NCBI GenBank assembly: GCA_000181795.3
Contig: CM012955.1
Coordinates: 373,454 to 437,453 of the forward strand
Length of the DNA: 64,000 nt
DNA from: Trichinella spiralis
Lineage: Eukaryota; Nematoda; Enoplea; Trichinellida; Trichinellidae
Direction: 5' to 3'
A program made the translations under genes and the position numbers. The notes under the pieces were generated by a model, which did no database searches, had not been told where the DNA came from, and saw only the letters and a program-made list of their open reading frames with translations. Shown piece by piece: positions 32,039-47,300 of the stretch (position 1 is the stretch's first letter; every line of letters begins with the position of its first letter).

Positions 32039-35000
32039 GGTACTGGTGATGCTGAAATGAGAAATTTTCTATGTGAAAATTGAAGCTGCTAAACGTTGAA
32101 GGGAAAAGCGCTTTTCGCTGGTCAGCGAAAGGGAAAATTTGCTATGCATGAGAGGCAGTGAAATATAAATATATATATATATTATATAGTTGCACTGAGT
32201 TTCAACAAAAACACCAACCAACCAACCAATCAACAATGTTTTCAACGAATGGAACTTATCAGAATATTTGACAAACAAAACTGTTTTCCACACTCTCTGA
32301 AAGTAAATGATTTGCCATGAGATAAGCATTTTCCTGCTAGATGATAAATAGGCCAATAAAGATATCAACTGGGCTGGTTGAACATTGTATGATTGACATG
32401 TGACCGTTGCTAACCAAATGATAGCAAGCTTCAACAAGGCAGATGTGGAAAATCAAAAAGCAACCAACCATCCAGCGTTTCACACGACACCACACAATGT
32501 CACTTTATCACACTTGCCGAGTATTATATTAGTATTATTATTATATGAAGAAAAATAAAATCAACTTCGATTTTAGCTGTCCAATTGATGGCTAAATTGT
32601 TTCTCGTTATTGCCAAATAAACTAAAGCAATTTAATCTCTGTTGTTCATATCAATTTTCAATCAGATTGTTCGGAATGGAATAAATTTCATTGAAAAAAG
32701 CACAATAATAATAATAATAATGATACGTAAAATACATTAAAGCACGATCGAAACAGTTTTATACATGAATATTTTTAATATTGCAATCCAACATATTTAT
32801 TTATCCACTAGGATCATTTTGTGCTGATGCGAAGCTCAATTGAAATGACATGCTTCTTTGGTTATCAATCAAAATTGAGATAAAGATTTTTTTCGAAAAT
32901 TTATTGAACTGACGTGCCTCTGCTATTAAAAAGCAAAAAATTCAAGAACGATTTTAACTGACGCAAAAACAGCGGACAATCATTTTTAAAAGAAAAGTTT
33001 CTAAACTTCATCGTCATCGAAACAATCACTTTGAATTGAAATAGAAATTTTACAAATTTTTACAATGCTTATTGAAAATTTTCAAAAATTATACCACACG
33101 AAAATCAATTTTCCAAATAGCTAGCAAAATTTACTCTTACAGGTAAGCATTTTGAATTATTTTCAAAAAAATAAACATGAGTTAGTGAACAATTTATTTC
33201 TTTGTGAACTAATCAACGAATATTATTTCACAACAGCCAGGCTTAGAAGTGACATATTGCATGCAGATTGAAGTGGAAAATGATGGCTTCTGCCATTTCT
33301 TTTCTCGAAAAAAGCCGATTCATCTTAATTCAAGCAAAGCAGGAAGATGCTCTAAATTCAAGTAGGAAATATATATATATATTTTTTTACAACTTTCGCT
33401 GAGAAATAAAAAAATTAAACATTCCACACTGCTCATAAAAAAGCACACAAATACAAATTTCATACTATAAAAATATTATAAAGAAGTGATGATCAACTAA
33501 TTGAGTGACTTTGCAAAGAACGACAATTTTATTCCACGCTTTATTTTTGAAATGATTTGAAAATTCAATTAGCATTGTTGCTGAGCATCAAAATTTTTGC
33601 AAGCATTTTTTTCGCATTTTCACATATGCTTAAACATCTGCTAATGCTGCGATGAAACTAAGTAACAATCTGTTCGAATGGCAAAAAATTATAGACTTAC
33701 AAATCTGTGTAGAAGTGAAACGCGTACACTCGTTGAACAAAGAGTAAAATGTTTTCTATGTTCTTAAGAAAACTATTACGAAGTTAATATTATTAAATTT
33801 TATGATAGCTGTAATTAAGACTATATTTGAACTTCGAAATGCGTTCATCTTTTTAAGCACATTGAATTCTTCAAAATGTGAATAGATGATATTAAATAAT
33901 TATTTTCTTTCAATATATAAATTTATACTGAATTTATATTATTATAAAATGAAAAATATTTCAGCATATTTAAAACAATAAACTAACCAATGCTTCATGT
34001 GCGCCAATGTTACTTATTTCAACCAAAATTATCTATTATCTGAAGCAGTTATCTATTAGCGTATATTTGAAATAAATTTTGCAACTATTTTAACAAAAGT
34101 TAGATTTATTGCAACAATTAGTCAAGAAAAACATCTCATCTCAAAACTGCAGTGCAAAAGCAGAAAAATAAATACGTCCTGTGTTGTCGTACTTTGACCC
34201 GTTGATTACGATGATCATTAATAGAAGGCTTATTTTGCATTAGCTTTTTTTCAACAAAAATTACAAAATTTTCTGCTAATCATCGTTAATCGTGCAATGC
34301 AATGTTAATTTAAAAGAAATTTGAGTACTTGGAAATTTTCATCTCACTAATCTGTTTAACCAGTAAACCTATTATTTTAGTGTTGGTTCAGCAGATTTCA
34401 CTTAGTGGATTATCTGATTAATTACAAATTGTTTTCCAAGGTGGATTTGATTCAAATATTATTTATGGTTAAAATCACAAAATGCATCGGATATTGTTAA
34501 AACGTTTAATAATTTATGATTCGTACGATAATTTATTAATTGGACAGCAAGATTTATTATGCACAGCAACTGTGCAGTTTAAAACCAACAATTTATTACA
34601 CTGATAAATCAAAATTGTTCCATAAAAAGTTATTAATGTTTATTACTTTAATGCAATACGATATAACTTTTCCCGATTAAATTGCTGAATTTTTTTGTTT
34701 ATAAAAATACTACATCAGTGAAAACAATGTAGCATATGTTGCTGAAAAGCAGAAAACCAGACAAAGTATTTGTTAAGCATTTGATACTTTGAAATAGCAA
34801 GCCATAATTTATTTGATTCATGTTGTATTAAATAATTAATTAATTTTTTACCTCACTGTATTAAAAACTAACAAAATATAGGCGTATTTTTGAGTATAGT
34901 TAATAAAGATGTAACTGCACTGACTAATATCAGTTCTACGCTTAAATTTCAAATAAATAAATTAATTAATTAAATTAACAATAAAAATTTATAAAAAGCA

Positions 35001-35593
35001 TTATTCACTATAAAATTATATATATTTTATTGGTCAAGCAAATTTTGAAAGAATACATGAATTACAAAAATAATGTTCAAGTTTATTAAAATTAGGGATA
35101 CGGTACTTATTTTGACGTGTAATTACACCTATCTTTATTTCTGTGTGGGTTGTTTATATTTATTTTTATTTGTTGACTTTGTAGCAGGTAATTATTATTT
35201 AACTGTGTATTGGCTTTTTAATTTTGTTTTTTTAATAGTTATTAAAAGAAAGCTGTGCACTATAGTTGCATAAATGTTGATTCCGTCATTTAAAAAATAT
35301 TTCCTCAACCTTGAGAATTCTTATTAGATGAAAAAGAATAAATTTTAGATTTTACTTTAGCTAACATCTGTTATAGTTTTTGATTGCGTCATTTTGTAAA
35401 TTTGATTATGAGCTGTTTTCATTGATTTTTAATTGACTCTAATTGGTGGCATTATTGCTGTTCTCTTATTTATTGCTTTTATACACGTTGCTTTCATTTT
35501 TATTTCAGGTATGGAATGATATATTTATTTGATTCATTTTAATATATTTTGGTTATCGTTTGTAAATTTAAAGGTTGTTTTCCAATTCTGGCC
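32039..35593. other. Gene-poor AT-rich region upstream of ERO1
   Basis: About 3.6 kb. The left end is the promoter side of the secreted-protein gene and has a short AT run near 32168-32183. No gene, RNA gene or defined repeat is supported in the rest; open frames are low-complexity. Confidence 0.45.
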
Positions 35594-37844
35594 ATGACTT
35601 CATACAGAAGATTTCTTGTAGTTTCTTTGATCTCGGTGTATTTGATTCTCGGGCTGAATTTGGCTTTAGCAGTAGCAGTTGATGTTCGTGAACAGTGCAT
35701 CTGTTTTTCGCTGATGCAGTTACACAGTTGCGAATGCACTGAACATTCAATAGATTATTTTAATAATCATCAGCTTTATGACTCTTTGGTTAAATTACTA
35801 AAGAAGGACTGTTTCCGCTATTATAAGGTTGGCATTTTATTTATAAATTTTATTTATAAATTGCACCCATGTACTGAATTAGGTTGACATGGAAAGAGAA
35901 TGCCCATTTTGGAAAGAAGAGCGATTTTGTTCTACCGGAGAATGTGGCATTGAAAACTGCGATGATGCCGTTCCAGAAGCTTGGAAATATACCAAGCCAC
36001 TGTATAAAGAACATCATCTGGTTTGGAATATTTACAATTGTACAGTTAATAATTGTAAATTTCAAAATTTTTTTATTAAATAGAGTTCTCATCAACGATC
36101 TTCACGGTGTGACGAGAGCAATGACATTGATCCTTTGGACAAACACATAAGTCGATCGCAGAGAGAAGAGTTTGCCAAATGGACCGCTCATGACGAACAG
36201 CTTTGGGATAATTTTTGTGATGTTGGTGGTATGTAAGGTTTTATTCAAAACTTTTTGTCAAAAAAATACATCAACATAAAGACAGTGCTTTTTTTGAAAC
36301 GTGACGTTTTGTAGATGAAGCATCAGAAACTCTGCATTTTGTTGACCTTACTTTGAACCCGGAAAGGTATACCGGTTACAAAGGGAACAGTGCGCAACGC
36401 GTTTGGAAATGCATTTATGAAGAAAACTGTTTTAAGTATGTTTTGGTTTGGAAATTTTTTTTCAAACTATCCCTCAACATTTTTAGACCTGATCCAAAGT
36501 TTGATCGAGATTTTTTGATTTACCCAAATGTTCGAGGTAAGTTATTTTGTTTTCCATTTTTTAAAATATGCTCAATTTGGCAAAATATTTCCCTAACAGG
36601 AATATACTATTCTTGAGCAAGTTAATGCTTTTATATACGGTGTTACAGTATGACAATTTAATGCAAGTATAATATTTATTCATCGGTGCCATTTGCTTTG
36701 TTATTTTTTAATATTAATTTTTAGTTTTTTTATGACTATTTTTTTATGATTTTTGGTTTAAAAGAAAAAATTAAGCAGACAACAACCATTGTGATGTTAT
36801 ATTCTGCAGTTTAAGATTTATATGTGGTTGTAGTTCTTTCTTTTGTCTTTTGGAATCCATGCATGATGAACGGGTAACATGATGGAACATTTGAATGATG
36901 TTTTTCTGAATATTTTAGTTTTTAAATGATAATTTGAAAATTTCAATTGAATTTTACGCGTTTACTGTATGACGTAGAGGTGACTAATAATGGAATGTCA
37001 ACTCATTGTAGGTTTGTGCAGTGAAAAGCGTGCGTTTTACAGCATTATTAGCGGATTGCACACAAGCATCACGATATCTATTGCGTCAAATAATTTTCAA
37101 CCATGTATGACGTGTTTGTGAAAGATGTCTTCTATTTGCGCAGCATTCTTGTACGGTACAGTGCTTTGTTTTAGCTCCCGGCGGTTTCGGAGCTGGTAGG
37201 TGGGTGCGAAATGTAGACATGTTTAAGTATCGATTCGGTGCGGAATATACAAATGGCGAAGGGCCGGAAAGGCTGAAGAATCTTTACTTTGTTTACCTGT
37301 TGGAATTGAGAGCTTTACAGAAAGTTGCACCCTATTTGCATCATTCCCTTTTCTACACCGGTGATGATGAAAGGGATATGGAAACGATGGATGAAGTTAG
37401 TCGTTTTGTGCAAACGGTCGAAGCGTTTCGCAATCCTTTCAAAGAGTCGACTTTGTTCCAAGTTCAATTTCGTTCATTTTTTTTGTTAACAATTTGCATA
37501 GGAGAATATGCAAAACGTGCTGTTGTTCGTTTCAGGGTAATGCGAACAAGGCGATGACTTTGAAGGAGGAGTTTCGTCGTCATTTTTTGAATATATCGCG
37601 AATAATGGACTGTGTCGACTGTGACAAGTGTCGACTTTGGGGAAAGTTGCAGACCCATGGTATTGGTACGGCGTTGAAAATTCTTTTCTCGGATTTGCCC
37701 AAAGTTCACGACCACCAGAGGCGAAAGCGACACTTCCAATTGCAACGGAACGACGTGGTTGCGTTGTTCAATTCGTTCGGTCGGTTTTCATCCAGCATCA
37801 AGGAAATCAGCGAGTTTAACAAATTGTTGTATCCATCCAACTGA
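35594..37844 (+). CDS. ero1: ERO1: endoplasmic reticulum thiol oxidase
   Basis: Eight coding exons: 35594-35827, 35883-36020, 36084-36228, 36315-36435, 36487-36536, 37012-37104, 37175-37461, 37536-37844; 1377 nt, 458 aa (human ERO1A is 468). ERO1 passes electrons from protein disulfide isomerase through FAD to oxygen, making disulfides in the ER. A signal anchor starts the protein ([20 protein letters not shown]). The regulatory cysteine trio is kept as [12 protein letters not shown]. Family blocks [38 protein letters not shown] and [21 protein letters not shown] follow. The active-site pair is CVDCDKC in the block [18 protein letters not shown]. The loop before GLCSEKR is shorter than in human, so intron 5 (475 bp) could hide a small exon. 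The exon 2 end is uncertain (36020 or slightly later). Some donors are GTT-type. Confidence 0.94.
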
Positions 37845-38001
37845 ATACAACAAATACACACGTCGGTGTTTTTATTGTTTTATTTTTTTTCTTTGATCGC
37901 TTTTAATTTGATTGAGAGTTTAGGAGTTGAACATTCTCTCCTTTACGTTTGAGAGGTGCATTTACGAGTTCTGATTGTTATTGTTGAGCGCTGTTCTCCT
38001 T

Positions 38002-38040
<39 letters not shown>

Positions 38041-38339
38041 CGTTTATAGTTCATTGTCAGAATCTCATCTCTGATTCCATGATTTGTTTTCCACTGTCGT
38101 ATCTAGTGAAAGTAAACTTGTTGGTTTTATTTTTTCATTTTTATTAACTTGTTTTGAAAATAGCGGCACAGTTCCGTGCAATTCATTATCGATCATTATT
38201 ATTTTTTGCTTGATAGGATTAGATTTTCCATTTTCAGTTCAACATTTTCTTTCAAAACTTGATCGTAAATTTTTCGCCTTTCTTTCAGTTGTGAAATCTA
38301 AATGTATTTTCGTGAATTTTTCTCTTCAAAGAACCACCT
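37845..38339. other. Short intergenic region between convergent ERO1 and CEP290 genes
   Basis: About 495 bp containing both 3' UTRs and a long (TA)n tract at 38004-38039. TTTATT-type poly(A) signals for the minus strand are present near 38125. No gene. Confidence 0.5.
38004..38039. repeat. (TA)n microsatellite
   Basis: About 18 TA units between the convergent ERO1 and CEP290 genes. Confidence 0.9.
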
Positions 38340-41300
38340 CTACAAAGAGCACTGATAATGATTGTGCATTTTATTTACCAATTCGGTATGGTCGTTTAGC
38401 CAGGGTTTGATCTGCTTGTTGTAAATTTCCAGTTCCAATTTCAGTTGGTCAATTTCTTCCAGAAGATCACAATTCAAAATTCTATCAATTATGTAAAAAC
38501 ATTATAATTCAGTTATTCTATTTGTGAAGAAGAAGAAAATTACTGCTTACTTCAGCTGTTGGATGACGTATTTTTCATTGTTTTCGTCGTATGTCAACGC
38601 CGCTTCCAGAACCAGCACCTGCAAAAGCAGTGAAGTTACAATTTTTTTACTGTAATGATGAATTTTGTTTCAGTTTTTTGTAGTTTTCACTTTTCGTTTC
38701 AGTCGTTCGTTTTCTAAAATTTGTCGACGATTGTTTTCAGTTTCTCGTATCAGTAGAACTTCCAAATGCTTGCATCGTTTCTGAAATCAGAAGGAAAAAA
38801 AAAGAGAAAATTTTCTTCTTCCAAAAGCGAAAAAAATAGATAATCTCGCTAATATACTTTCAATTTTGCTGGTTCTGCTGTTGATCGGCGATCGTCTGTT
38901 TGGTATTTAACATTGTTGTTCGTGAAAAATCCAACTTGGCTAGTTAACACTGTTGCTGGTGCTGTTTGTGCGACTTTATCTTCTGCATAACGGAAATGGT
39001 CGAACTTTTTCCAAACATTTTTAAGCTCATTTTCACTTCTGATTAGCTTTGTTCGTAGCCGGGCATTTTCGGCGGTCAACTGTGCCAACAAGGACGAATA
39101 CCCCTCACCACACAACCATGGATAAAGGACACCCTTTTTTGCCGAAACGTTCACCATATTCTGAACCATTAAATTTCATTTCTCCTTATCGTGCAAAATT
39201 GAAATTAATATTTCTCATCTTTTACATTACCTTATTGTCAGCATCACTAGCACTGTACTGCTTTGTCACTTTGATTTCATGCTTCACTACACTCCAGTTG
39301 AGTTTGTTACTTTCATCCTTTCCGACGGTATCTTTCTCTTCTTCATACGCACTGGTATCTTCATTGATCATGCTACCTTTTCTTTCGATTTTGTGGTTTG
39401 ACTGCCAATACAACAACGACAATTCTTTTAATTTTTCAAATATGAAATTTATGAACATTTACCATCATCATTGGCTGCGCATGTGCATTGTTGTTCTGCA
39501 ATTCTTGAACAGTTGCCTCGAGCTGTTTTATCATGCAAAGTTGAGTTTTTTCTGATTCTATTTTGTCGTCTAATCTTTCTTGAAGCTCTTCTATTTGTTT
39601 TTCTAATTTTTGTAGGCTTCCATCGTTTGCTTCGCACGTCTGTGGAGAGAGTTCATTTTTACCGTAAGTCAGTTTGCTTTTCACTGTCTGAACAACGAAT
39701 TGCAATTTTCACATTGAAACACAATATCACATACATGCATTATAGATAGATAGATAGATAGATAGATATATAGATTCGCTTCACCTTAGCTGTCTTGGCG
39801 TATGGATCACTGCGTTTTGAATTGACGGTTTGTTCTTCAACGTCATGCTGCTGATTTTCCAGGTAATTTATACGTTTCTCCAAACTGAAATGAACAATTT
39901 AAAGTACATGTATCAGATTAATTAATTAATTAATTTAATATACGATTTATACCGAATTATACGATCTCTCATTCGTTCTTCAATTATTTTCAACTTATTG
40001 ATTTCTTCGTTCTTCTTTTCTATTTTTGTTTTTTCTTTTTGTAAAAGTGCTTGCCACTTTTTTTGCTCTTCCCATTTGTGAAACTTCTCACTTTCCTAGA
40101 TATATATATACATACGTTTCTGAAGTGAAGTTCTCATCTTTCCTCTTCACTTTATCATTCTTATTCTACCTTATCATTCATTGTTGAATGTGAATCACTT
40201 TGCAGTTGTTTCTTTGCTTCTGAATCTTCTTTGATCGTCTACCAAGAGAAAAATTTATTAATGACTTTCTATTGAATCAGTGAAAAAGAACTTACTTGTT
40301 GTTCCTGCAGTGTTTTATCCATTTTGCGAAGCTGACATTTTAGAATTTCTATTTCGTTTGTCAACAGTTTATTGTTCATCATGCTTGCATCCAATTCCCT
40401 TTGCTTTGCGCCTAATTCATTGATTAATTAAACGTCAAGCACAATTTTATCATCGTTGAATGAAATTTATTTCTTCAACTTACTTGTAATTTTCAATTGG
40501 TTTTCCATTTCCATTGTCAAATTTCTCTTTTCCTCTTGAAGCAACACCAGCAACTCCTTATTATTTTCTCTATTTTCTTCCTAGAAAATGATGAAAAAAG
40601 TAAACATCTGCTTTGGTTATTTTATTGTAAAATTTTATAAACTCAGATTTATTTATCATATAATTTACCGTTGCAATTGATAAATAGATTGACAATAGTG
40701 AAATTTATTGTCTTAACTATTTTCTATCAAGTACAGAGAATTTTTTCAATACCTCATCTGATAAACAAGAATTTTGCATTCTTTTATCTTTATGCTTGAT
40801 GTTCAGATGGCCGAATTCTGTCTTCATTTTCACAATCGCTTTCAACAGTTTCTATATAAGCAACAATTTCATTGATCACTGATATGTTGTATAATTTGTA
40901 CATTTCATAAAAATTTACTTTGTTCTCAGCTTCCAGTGACATGTAGCGTCGACGCAGATTTTCCAAATCGACCTTTATTTTCAAATGTTCTGCTGTTGAA
41001 ATGACAGTATTTTCTGCGGTTGATTTTTGTTTCTTTGGTCGTTCTTGCACAACAGCTCTTGAACCCTTTTTATCATCTACACGATAAACAGGTTGAATAG
41101 ACTCGGCTCGACTTTCGATCGCGGTGGAAATTTCCGATTCACACTCTTCTAATAATATTTCAGATTTCTAAAATGAAGTTTAATTTACCGCTTCATTTGC
41201 TTGCAAATTGCTCTACCCAACCACATGTTAAAATTCATGTAAAATGTCCACTAGGAGAATTCGAGTTGTTGGCGATTATTATTATTATTATTATTATTAT

Positions 41301-44300
41301 TCAATTAGGGAAATTGTATATATTAGTGGTGTAATTGTAAAGAAACTTCTACTTCATTGTCTTCTTCTCTTGTAGGAGATTTCCCACTGAAACTGTGCAG
41401 ACAGTTTTCATGCAAATGTTCTTCACTTTTTCTAAAATGTAATTAATTTCAAATGAAATAAATATCCTACAACTTCAATAAGTTTACTTTAATTTTTCAC
41501 GCGCGATAGATTCATTCTCTTTAAGCGCTTGAATTTCGGCTAACAGCTTTTCAATTTCATTGTCTTTCTTTTTCAGTAGTTCTTCCAATTCAATCGTCTG
41601 CTTTGCCTGCATGTCAGTGCATGAAATTTCAAATGGAATGAATACAAAACGTCTACATACGTTCATTTCTATTGTTTTCATATTTTCCAAAAAGTGAAAC
41701 AGTCGATCAGCTTCTTCTTTAATTTGAACAACTTGCTCTCCAAGCTTATCCAATGCTATGTCTTGTTGTGATTGCATTTCTCGTCCGTGCTGACTTTTCA
41801 ATTCTTCAATTTGATTTTCTAACTGTTGCAGCTTTTCTCCGTAATTTTTGTAATTTGTCTCTTTTTCGTGTATTTTCTCCTGAACACAGTGCTAATTATT
41901 CAGCTTAAAATGCATTTTACAAAAAAGCAAATTTACATCATTTGATTGATTACCTGTACCAGTGAGAGCATAGTATCGAAAAGTTCAGGTTTTTGATCAT
42001 TTTCGTTTGCTTTATTATCACTTGCTGATTTTTGATTAGCATTGTCCACGTTTTCTGTAAAATTTTCTGATTTTGCTGAAAGCGGCTCCTCTTGCTGTTG
42101 ATTTTCAACAGTTCCATTCACCTCTTGCACTTCTTTATTTTGTAAGCCTCTTTTCAGTATCTGTATTTCCTGCAAATAAATATACTTGATTCTGTAACTT
42201 CATAATATTTGTATTGTCTTTTCTTTTCCTTTCTATATCCTTCTTGTCCCTAATAACAGTAATGTCGAGTTCATGAAATTCATCATCTTTTTTTTCAATC
42301 GAAAATAACAATTAATTAAAAATTTGTTATCGACCAAATTTATGAGAATAATAATTTTTGCACAGATGTGAATTTGTTTTGCATCCAATCACTGCAGCAC
42401 TGCATCCAAAGTAGGCGCGAGTGATTATCACTTTTCATAAGTAATTAATTCATCATAATCAGTAGTTACCTCATCAAGTTTTTTCACGTAGTCGTGAAGA
42501 TTTGTTTCATCATTGACAGTGTCTTGAGTAATTTTTTTGTCCATTGAAGTTTGTTGAATCATCTGCTTTCCGAAAGCTAATACGGCTTCTTCTATTTTCT
42601 GAAATTCAAAGATATGACACACAAGTAAGTGAATGATAAATTTTCATGCATCTCTTCATCGACGCACTGATTGCAATAAAGTGATATCATTTGTTAGTAT
42701 ATCAACGGTATTTTCTAGGGCAATTATTTGCTTCTCCTTAGTGTCTATCTGCAAAAAAAATATAACATTACTGATTATTTAAAAAAAGAAAAAGCATATT
42801 TAAAATAATGTTGATCAAACTTCATGAACAGTCCTGTCGTTTTGTCGTTTCAGTATGAAATTATTGATTTTTAATCGTTGAATATCTTCTTTCCATTCCA
42901 GCAGCTGTTTGAGTTCGGTTTTGTGTTGCACGGCTTGCAAAAGTTGACCAGTGCATGCTTCTTGAATTTTTAGCCTATTTTCCGCTTCACTGAGTGAAAA
43001 TTTTGCTTCCAAAATCTGGAAATAATCGAAAACTGTTTTCCCTACCGAACATATGGTACGTGTTATGTATTTTGTGTTGTATTAATTACATTTTGCAGTT
43101 CTTTCTCCTTTTCAGCTTTTGCTGCTTTTAACACTGATGCCAGCTGTGAAACATGTTCCAACTGTTGAACAGGTATGCAACTTGAATATCTAATTTTTAT
43201 TTCCTTAAAGTAAAAAGGCTGTTTTATTCTACACATACGCATGCATGTCTGATGAATAATATTCCCATACGCACCCTTGTCAATTTTTGCATCGCCAAGA
43301 ATTTTCGCTTATATTCAGTTTTTACTTTTTCAACGGTAATGCGTTTTTCTTTCAAATTGATTTTCAATTTTGCAATTTCCGTTTCGCATGTCCGTAGACG
43401 TTCTGTAGCTTCTGCCGCCTTGAACTCGGTGCTCGCGTTTTTCAACTTCAGATCAACAATTTCTCGATGTAAATTGCCTCAATTGTAAAAAATAAAAATG
43501 CATCGAATTAATCGCCTCATACTTCAGTTTTTATAGTGCTGTTTCGGTGCCTTTATAATTAATATAAAGATGATCTCTGCAACTATCAACATCACTTACC
43601 AATTGTCATATTTTGATCAGTCTTTGTTTGCAAGTTTTCAACAGCTTCTCGAAGTTGTGCAACTTCCAGCTCAAGAGAAGTTGCCATTTTTTCATAATAC
43701 AGCTTTTGTTCCATCAGTGATTCAATTAATGCCTGTAAACATACGTACAAAAGCAGCGCAATTTGAAACAGATGCTTAAACATTCGATGCAGTGCACAAT
43801 GTTACATTTTCTTCAGAATCTTGAAACTCTGTACAACTTGAAATCAACGTTGCTTCTTTTGAATTTCTTGTCTCGTCTGAATTTGGTGGCTCAGTTTCTA
43901 CAAATAGGGATTTGTTCCAATTTGAAGTTGTTAAAGTTTCACAATGATTTACCATCTTCGAATAGGGAAATATCAAAATGTTCCTGTTCATCTTCAGGTT
44001 GCAGCTGTACTGACAGATAATCTGCAAATGATGCTGCTGTTACTTTATTTATTCAAATTAGCCTGCTAATGTTTGACATTCAGTTGTTTAAAATGTGTTT
44101 GTTTGTTTTGGCATTTCAAAAATTAAGGCGAAAGGGAAAACTTGTGATTAAGGAAATAATAAATTTTTTGAGATTTACCAGAATTTATTTCCACGCTCCC
44201 GTTGTTCTTTGGAAGCATATTCAGTTGTAAATTTTCTGAAACACGAGAAATGAAAGACTCATATTCTTGAAGTGCTTTACCATCTTCGGCCATGTCGATC

Positions 44301-47300
44301 TGTAATTTTTAAACGCTTATTTCAACTTTTAATTTACAGTCTGTTTTTACGTATAATTCATGTTAATTATTAAAATTATTTTTTTCCCGAAATTTACAAT
44401 AGCTTGTAGTATTTTTTCACGCTGAACATCTCTTACTGATTGAAAATTTTGCTGCAGAATGCCACCACTTGGTTCTGTAACGTTATTGGATACCAAGAAT
44501 TGGCAGTGTTTTTTGGACAAATTGAGAAACTTTTGTAATAGTTGATTGAACTCAAACGCAGGTACGCTGTTTTTCAGTCGATTGTGCAAATCGGCAAATT
44601 TGAATGCATTCATTTTCTAAGTATAGTAAACCATACAATTTACAAAATTCAGCAATCTCAACGTGAAAAAGCATCGAACCCGTTTTCTTTCAATGTAGGC
44701 AGACTTTTGCAGAACTGCGCATTGCAATTTTTTAAATTCCTCTTTCATGTTACTTTTTTCCTAAAATGAGAACAACTTTTTACTTTGAAATACTTTTGTG
44801 CAACAAACAGTTGTACAATATTCTTCAGTTAAAATGTCGAAAGTGTAATTCATTTTAGTATAATATTTTGTTAAATAATTTTAAAACAGCAGTTTTTGAA
44901 TAATTTTTAAAAAATAACTGTGGCTTGCTTGCTTGTTTGCTGCTTTGAAATTTGTTATTCAATTTTGTAAATGGAGCATGATTTTTTCAACGTACTTGCA
45001 AAAGATGCCGAATTAGACTTCTTGCTATTTCCAATTTGCGTTTGGAAATCATGCTTTCGATCCTGGTGATTATCTGATTGCGTATTGTTTCAGTGAGGCG
45101 CTTCTTCAGATCGTCTGTATTGTTCGCTTTTGTCAAAGATTCGTTCAAAAGCTTGAATATGAAAATAATTGAAGTTGACTGATAGAAATAGAAATATAAA
45201 AGAAGAAATAATACATACTTCTAATTCAGAACACTTTATGTTGCATTTTTCCATTTCAATTTGACATTTTTCCAATTCAAATTCAAGGCGATGTTTTTCT
45301 TTTTCGAACTTTTCACACTTATTTCCATAATCTTGATAAAGCAATCCTTGCTGATGTCGGAGAGTTTCGTACTTGGCTTGGTAAATTTTTAAAAAACGTT
45401 CGAAATTTCCAAGCTGATCATCTTTGATTTCACATTCCTGAAAATGAAAGTGTACATTTGTAAAATATGAATTTTCCCCCTATTTTGCTGCTTTCAATAA
45501 TATAATACGTGAAGAATTTGCAGGAGAAATTCGTTTAATTGAGCGATCAGTGTTGCAGTAGAAATTTGCAAATTGTTTGGCAAGTGGAGCAGAGTAGAAA
45601 TATTGTAGGACTGTTTTGCAACATCTGACGCATATGATGACTCACCAAAAAGCTACAAATGTATTTATTTAAAAATTTGAATATTGCAACGCCGGAATCG
45701 CACATTCGCACAAATATTATTTACCTGTTTTGTTTGTTTGCTTTCAATTTTACTCTGATTTTCAATCACTTCAGTTTTGCTCTTTGTTCTGTCCTCCTGA
45801 TCATTTAAATTTTGTTCGTTTTGCTCACTTTGGACAATCTTAAAACAGCATTGTTGAAATCACTAATGAACTCTGTGAATATTATTTATCTACTGTTTTC
45901 ATTCTGTTCAATTTCAATAATTTCTACACTTTAAGACAAATAATGCTAATTGTCTATGAATTTTTATTTTCTTTTTCATTTCTTGCTTTAGAATTATCGT
46001 TTAAAATTGCGCAATAATCTGCGGGGAAAAGAATTAAAAATTAAAGTTCATTCATTCACTTACTTGCGCATTTGACATCAGTCGTTGATTTTCACATTCC
46101 AATTGTGCCACTCGAATCATCATTTGCTGATTTGCATCTTTCAGCAATGCAGCTTTTTCACAATTGATGCAGTGGTATTTCTACAAGTTGGAAAGAGTTT
46201 TCTTTTTTGATGCAAGAGAAGAATTTTACACTAAAATTTACATCATCTGCGTCTACTTCCAAAGCTCGAATTGTCATATCAGCTGCTGACAAACCTTGAT
46301 CCACAGACCTTGAATTCATAAAAGAATCAATTTATAGTTTTGCTTATTGTTTACCAGATTTAATAGTTACTCTTTTGCAAGACATTTAACCAAGTTTCGA
46401 ATTTTCAGTTTCAATTCTAACCGTTCTTCTTCCAATTGTTCCACCTGTGAAACAATATTTATTTTGTGAACCATTTGTGCATTTCATCATTTCTATACCT
46501 CTTTTTTCAAAACAACAGAAAGTGAGTTGTCTTTTTCTGCATCAACTTTGCTTGCATATCTTAATTCGACATTCAGTGGTTTTCTTGGACTAAGATGAAA
46601 CTGCTCACGCAACTGCTGATTTTCGCTTAGACATTCTGATAGTGCAATTTCAATTTGATTGCAATGTTGAACAAGATCTTGCAAATGCCTTAACACTTTC
46701 CATATTATTAAGTATTGGTCAACAAATCACAGCCACTTACATTTCTTTCGAATTCAAACGCTTTTTTAAAGTGGTCACATTTTTAACCGCTTCTTCTAAT
46801 CCATATTCGCCCTTTCAAAGTGTTGATTATTGATAACAACGACCAAATACCCTTTGAAGAACAAAAACAACACATACCCTTTCGTATTGTTGCATTCTTA
46901 CTAATAATTCGGCAAATTCCTGCTCTTTGCTTCGAATTATGTTTTCTTGCTCTTCTACAGTTTGTCGAGCATCTTGAAATTTTGATTCTAATTTTCTTAA
47001 CTGAGTTTGCAGTTCAATTTGCCGAATACGGCTACGTTTTGGATTCTTTCCATCTGGTATAAATGCAAATGTGCATTGTATAAATAGAAATTCTTTGCAT
47101 CATTGTTGTTCGCAATTCGTTGCGAAATTACCCGCATTCAATTCTGCTTGTAAATCTTGAACAAGTAGAACATTGCTTTCAATTTCAATCGTCGCTTCTT
47201 TCAGTTCATTTTTTAAATATTGGATTTGTTTGTCACGTTCTTCTAATTCCTGATGATATAAAAGTATCTTGATTAAAAAAAATGAAACGAACAAACAAAA

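Noticed and set aside
42190-42300. Possible extra CEP290 exon
   Set aside because: One frame is open and charged, but no acceptor/donor pair keeps phase 0 on both sides, so the flanking exons were joined directly.
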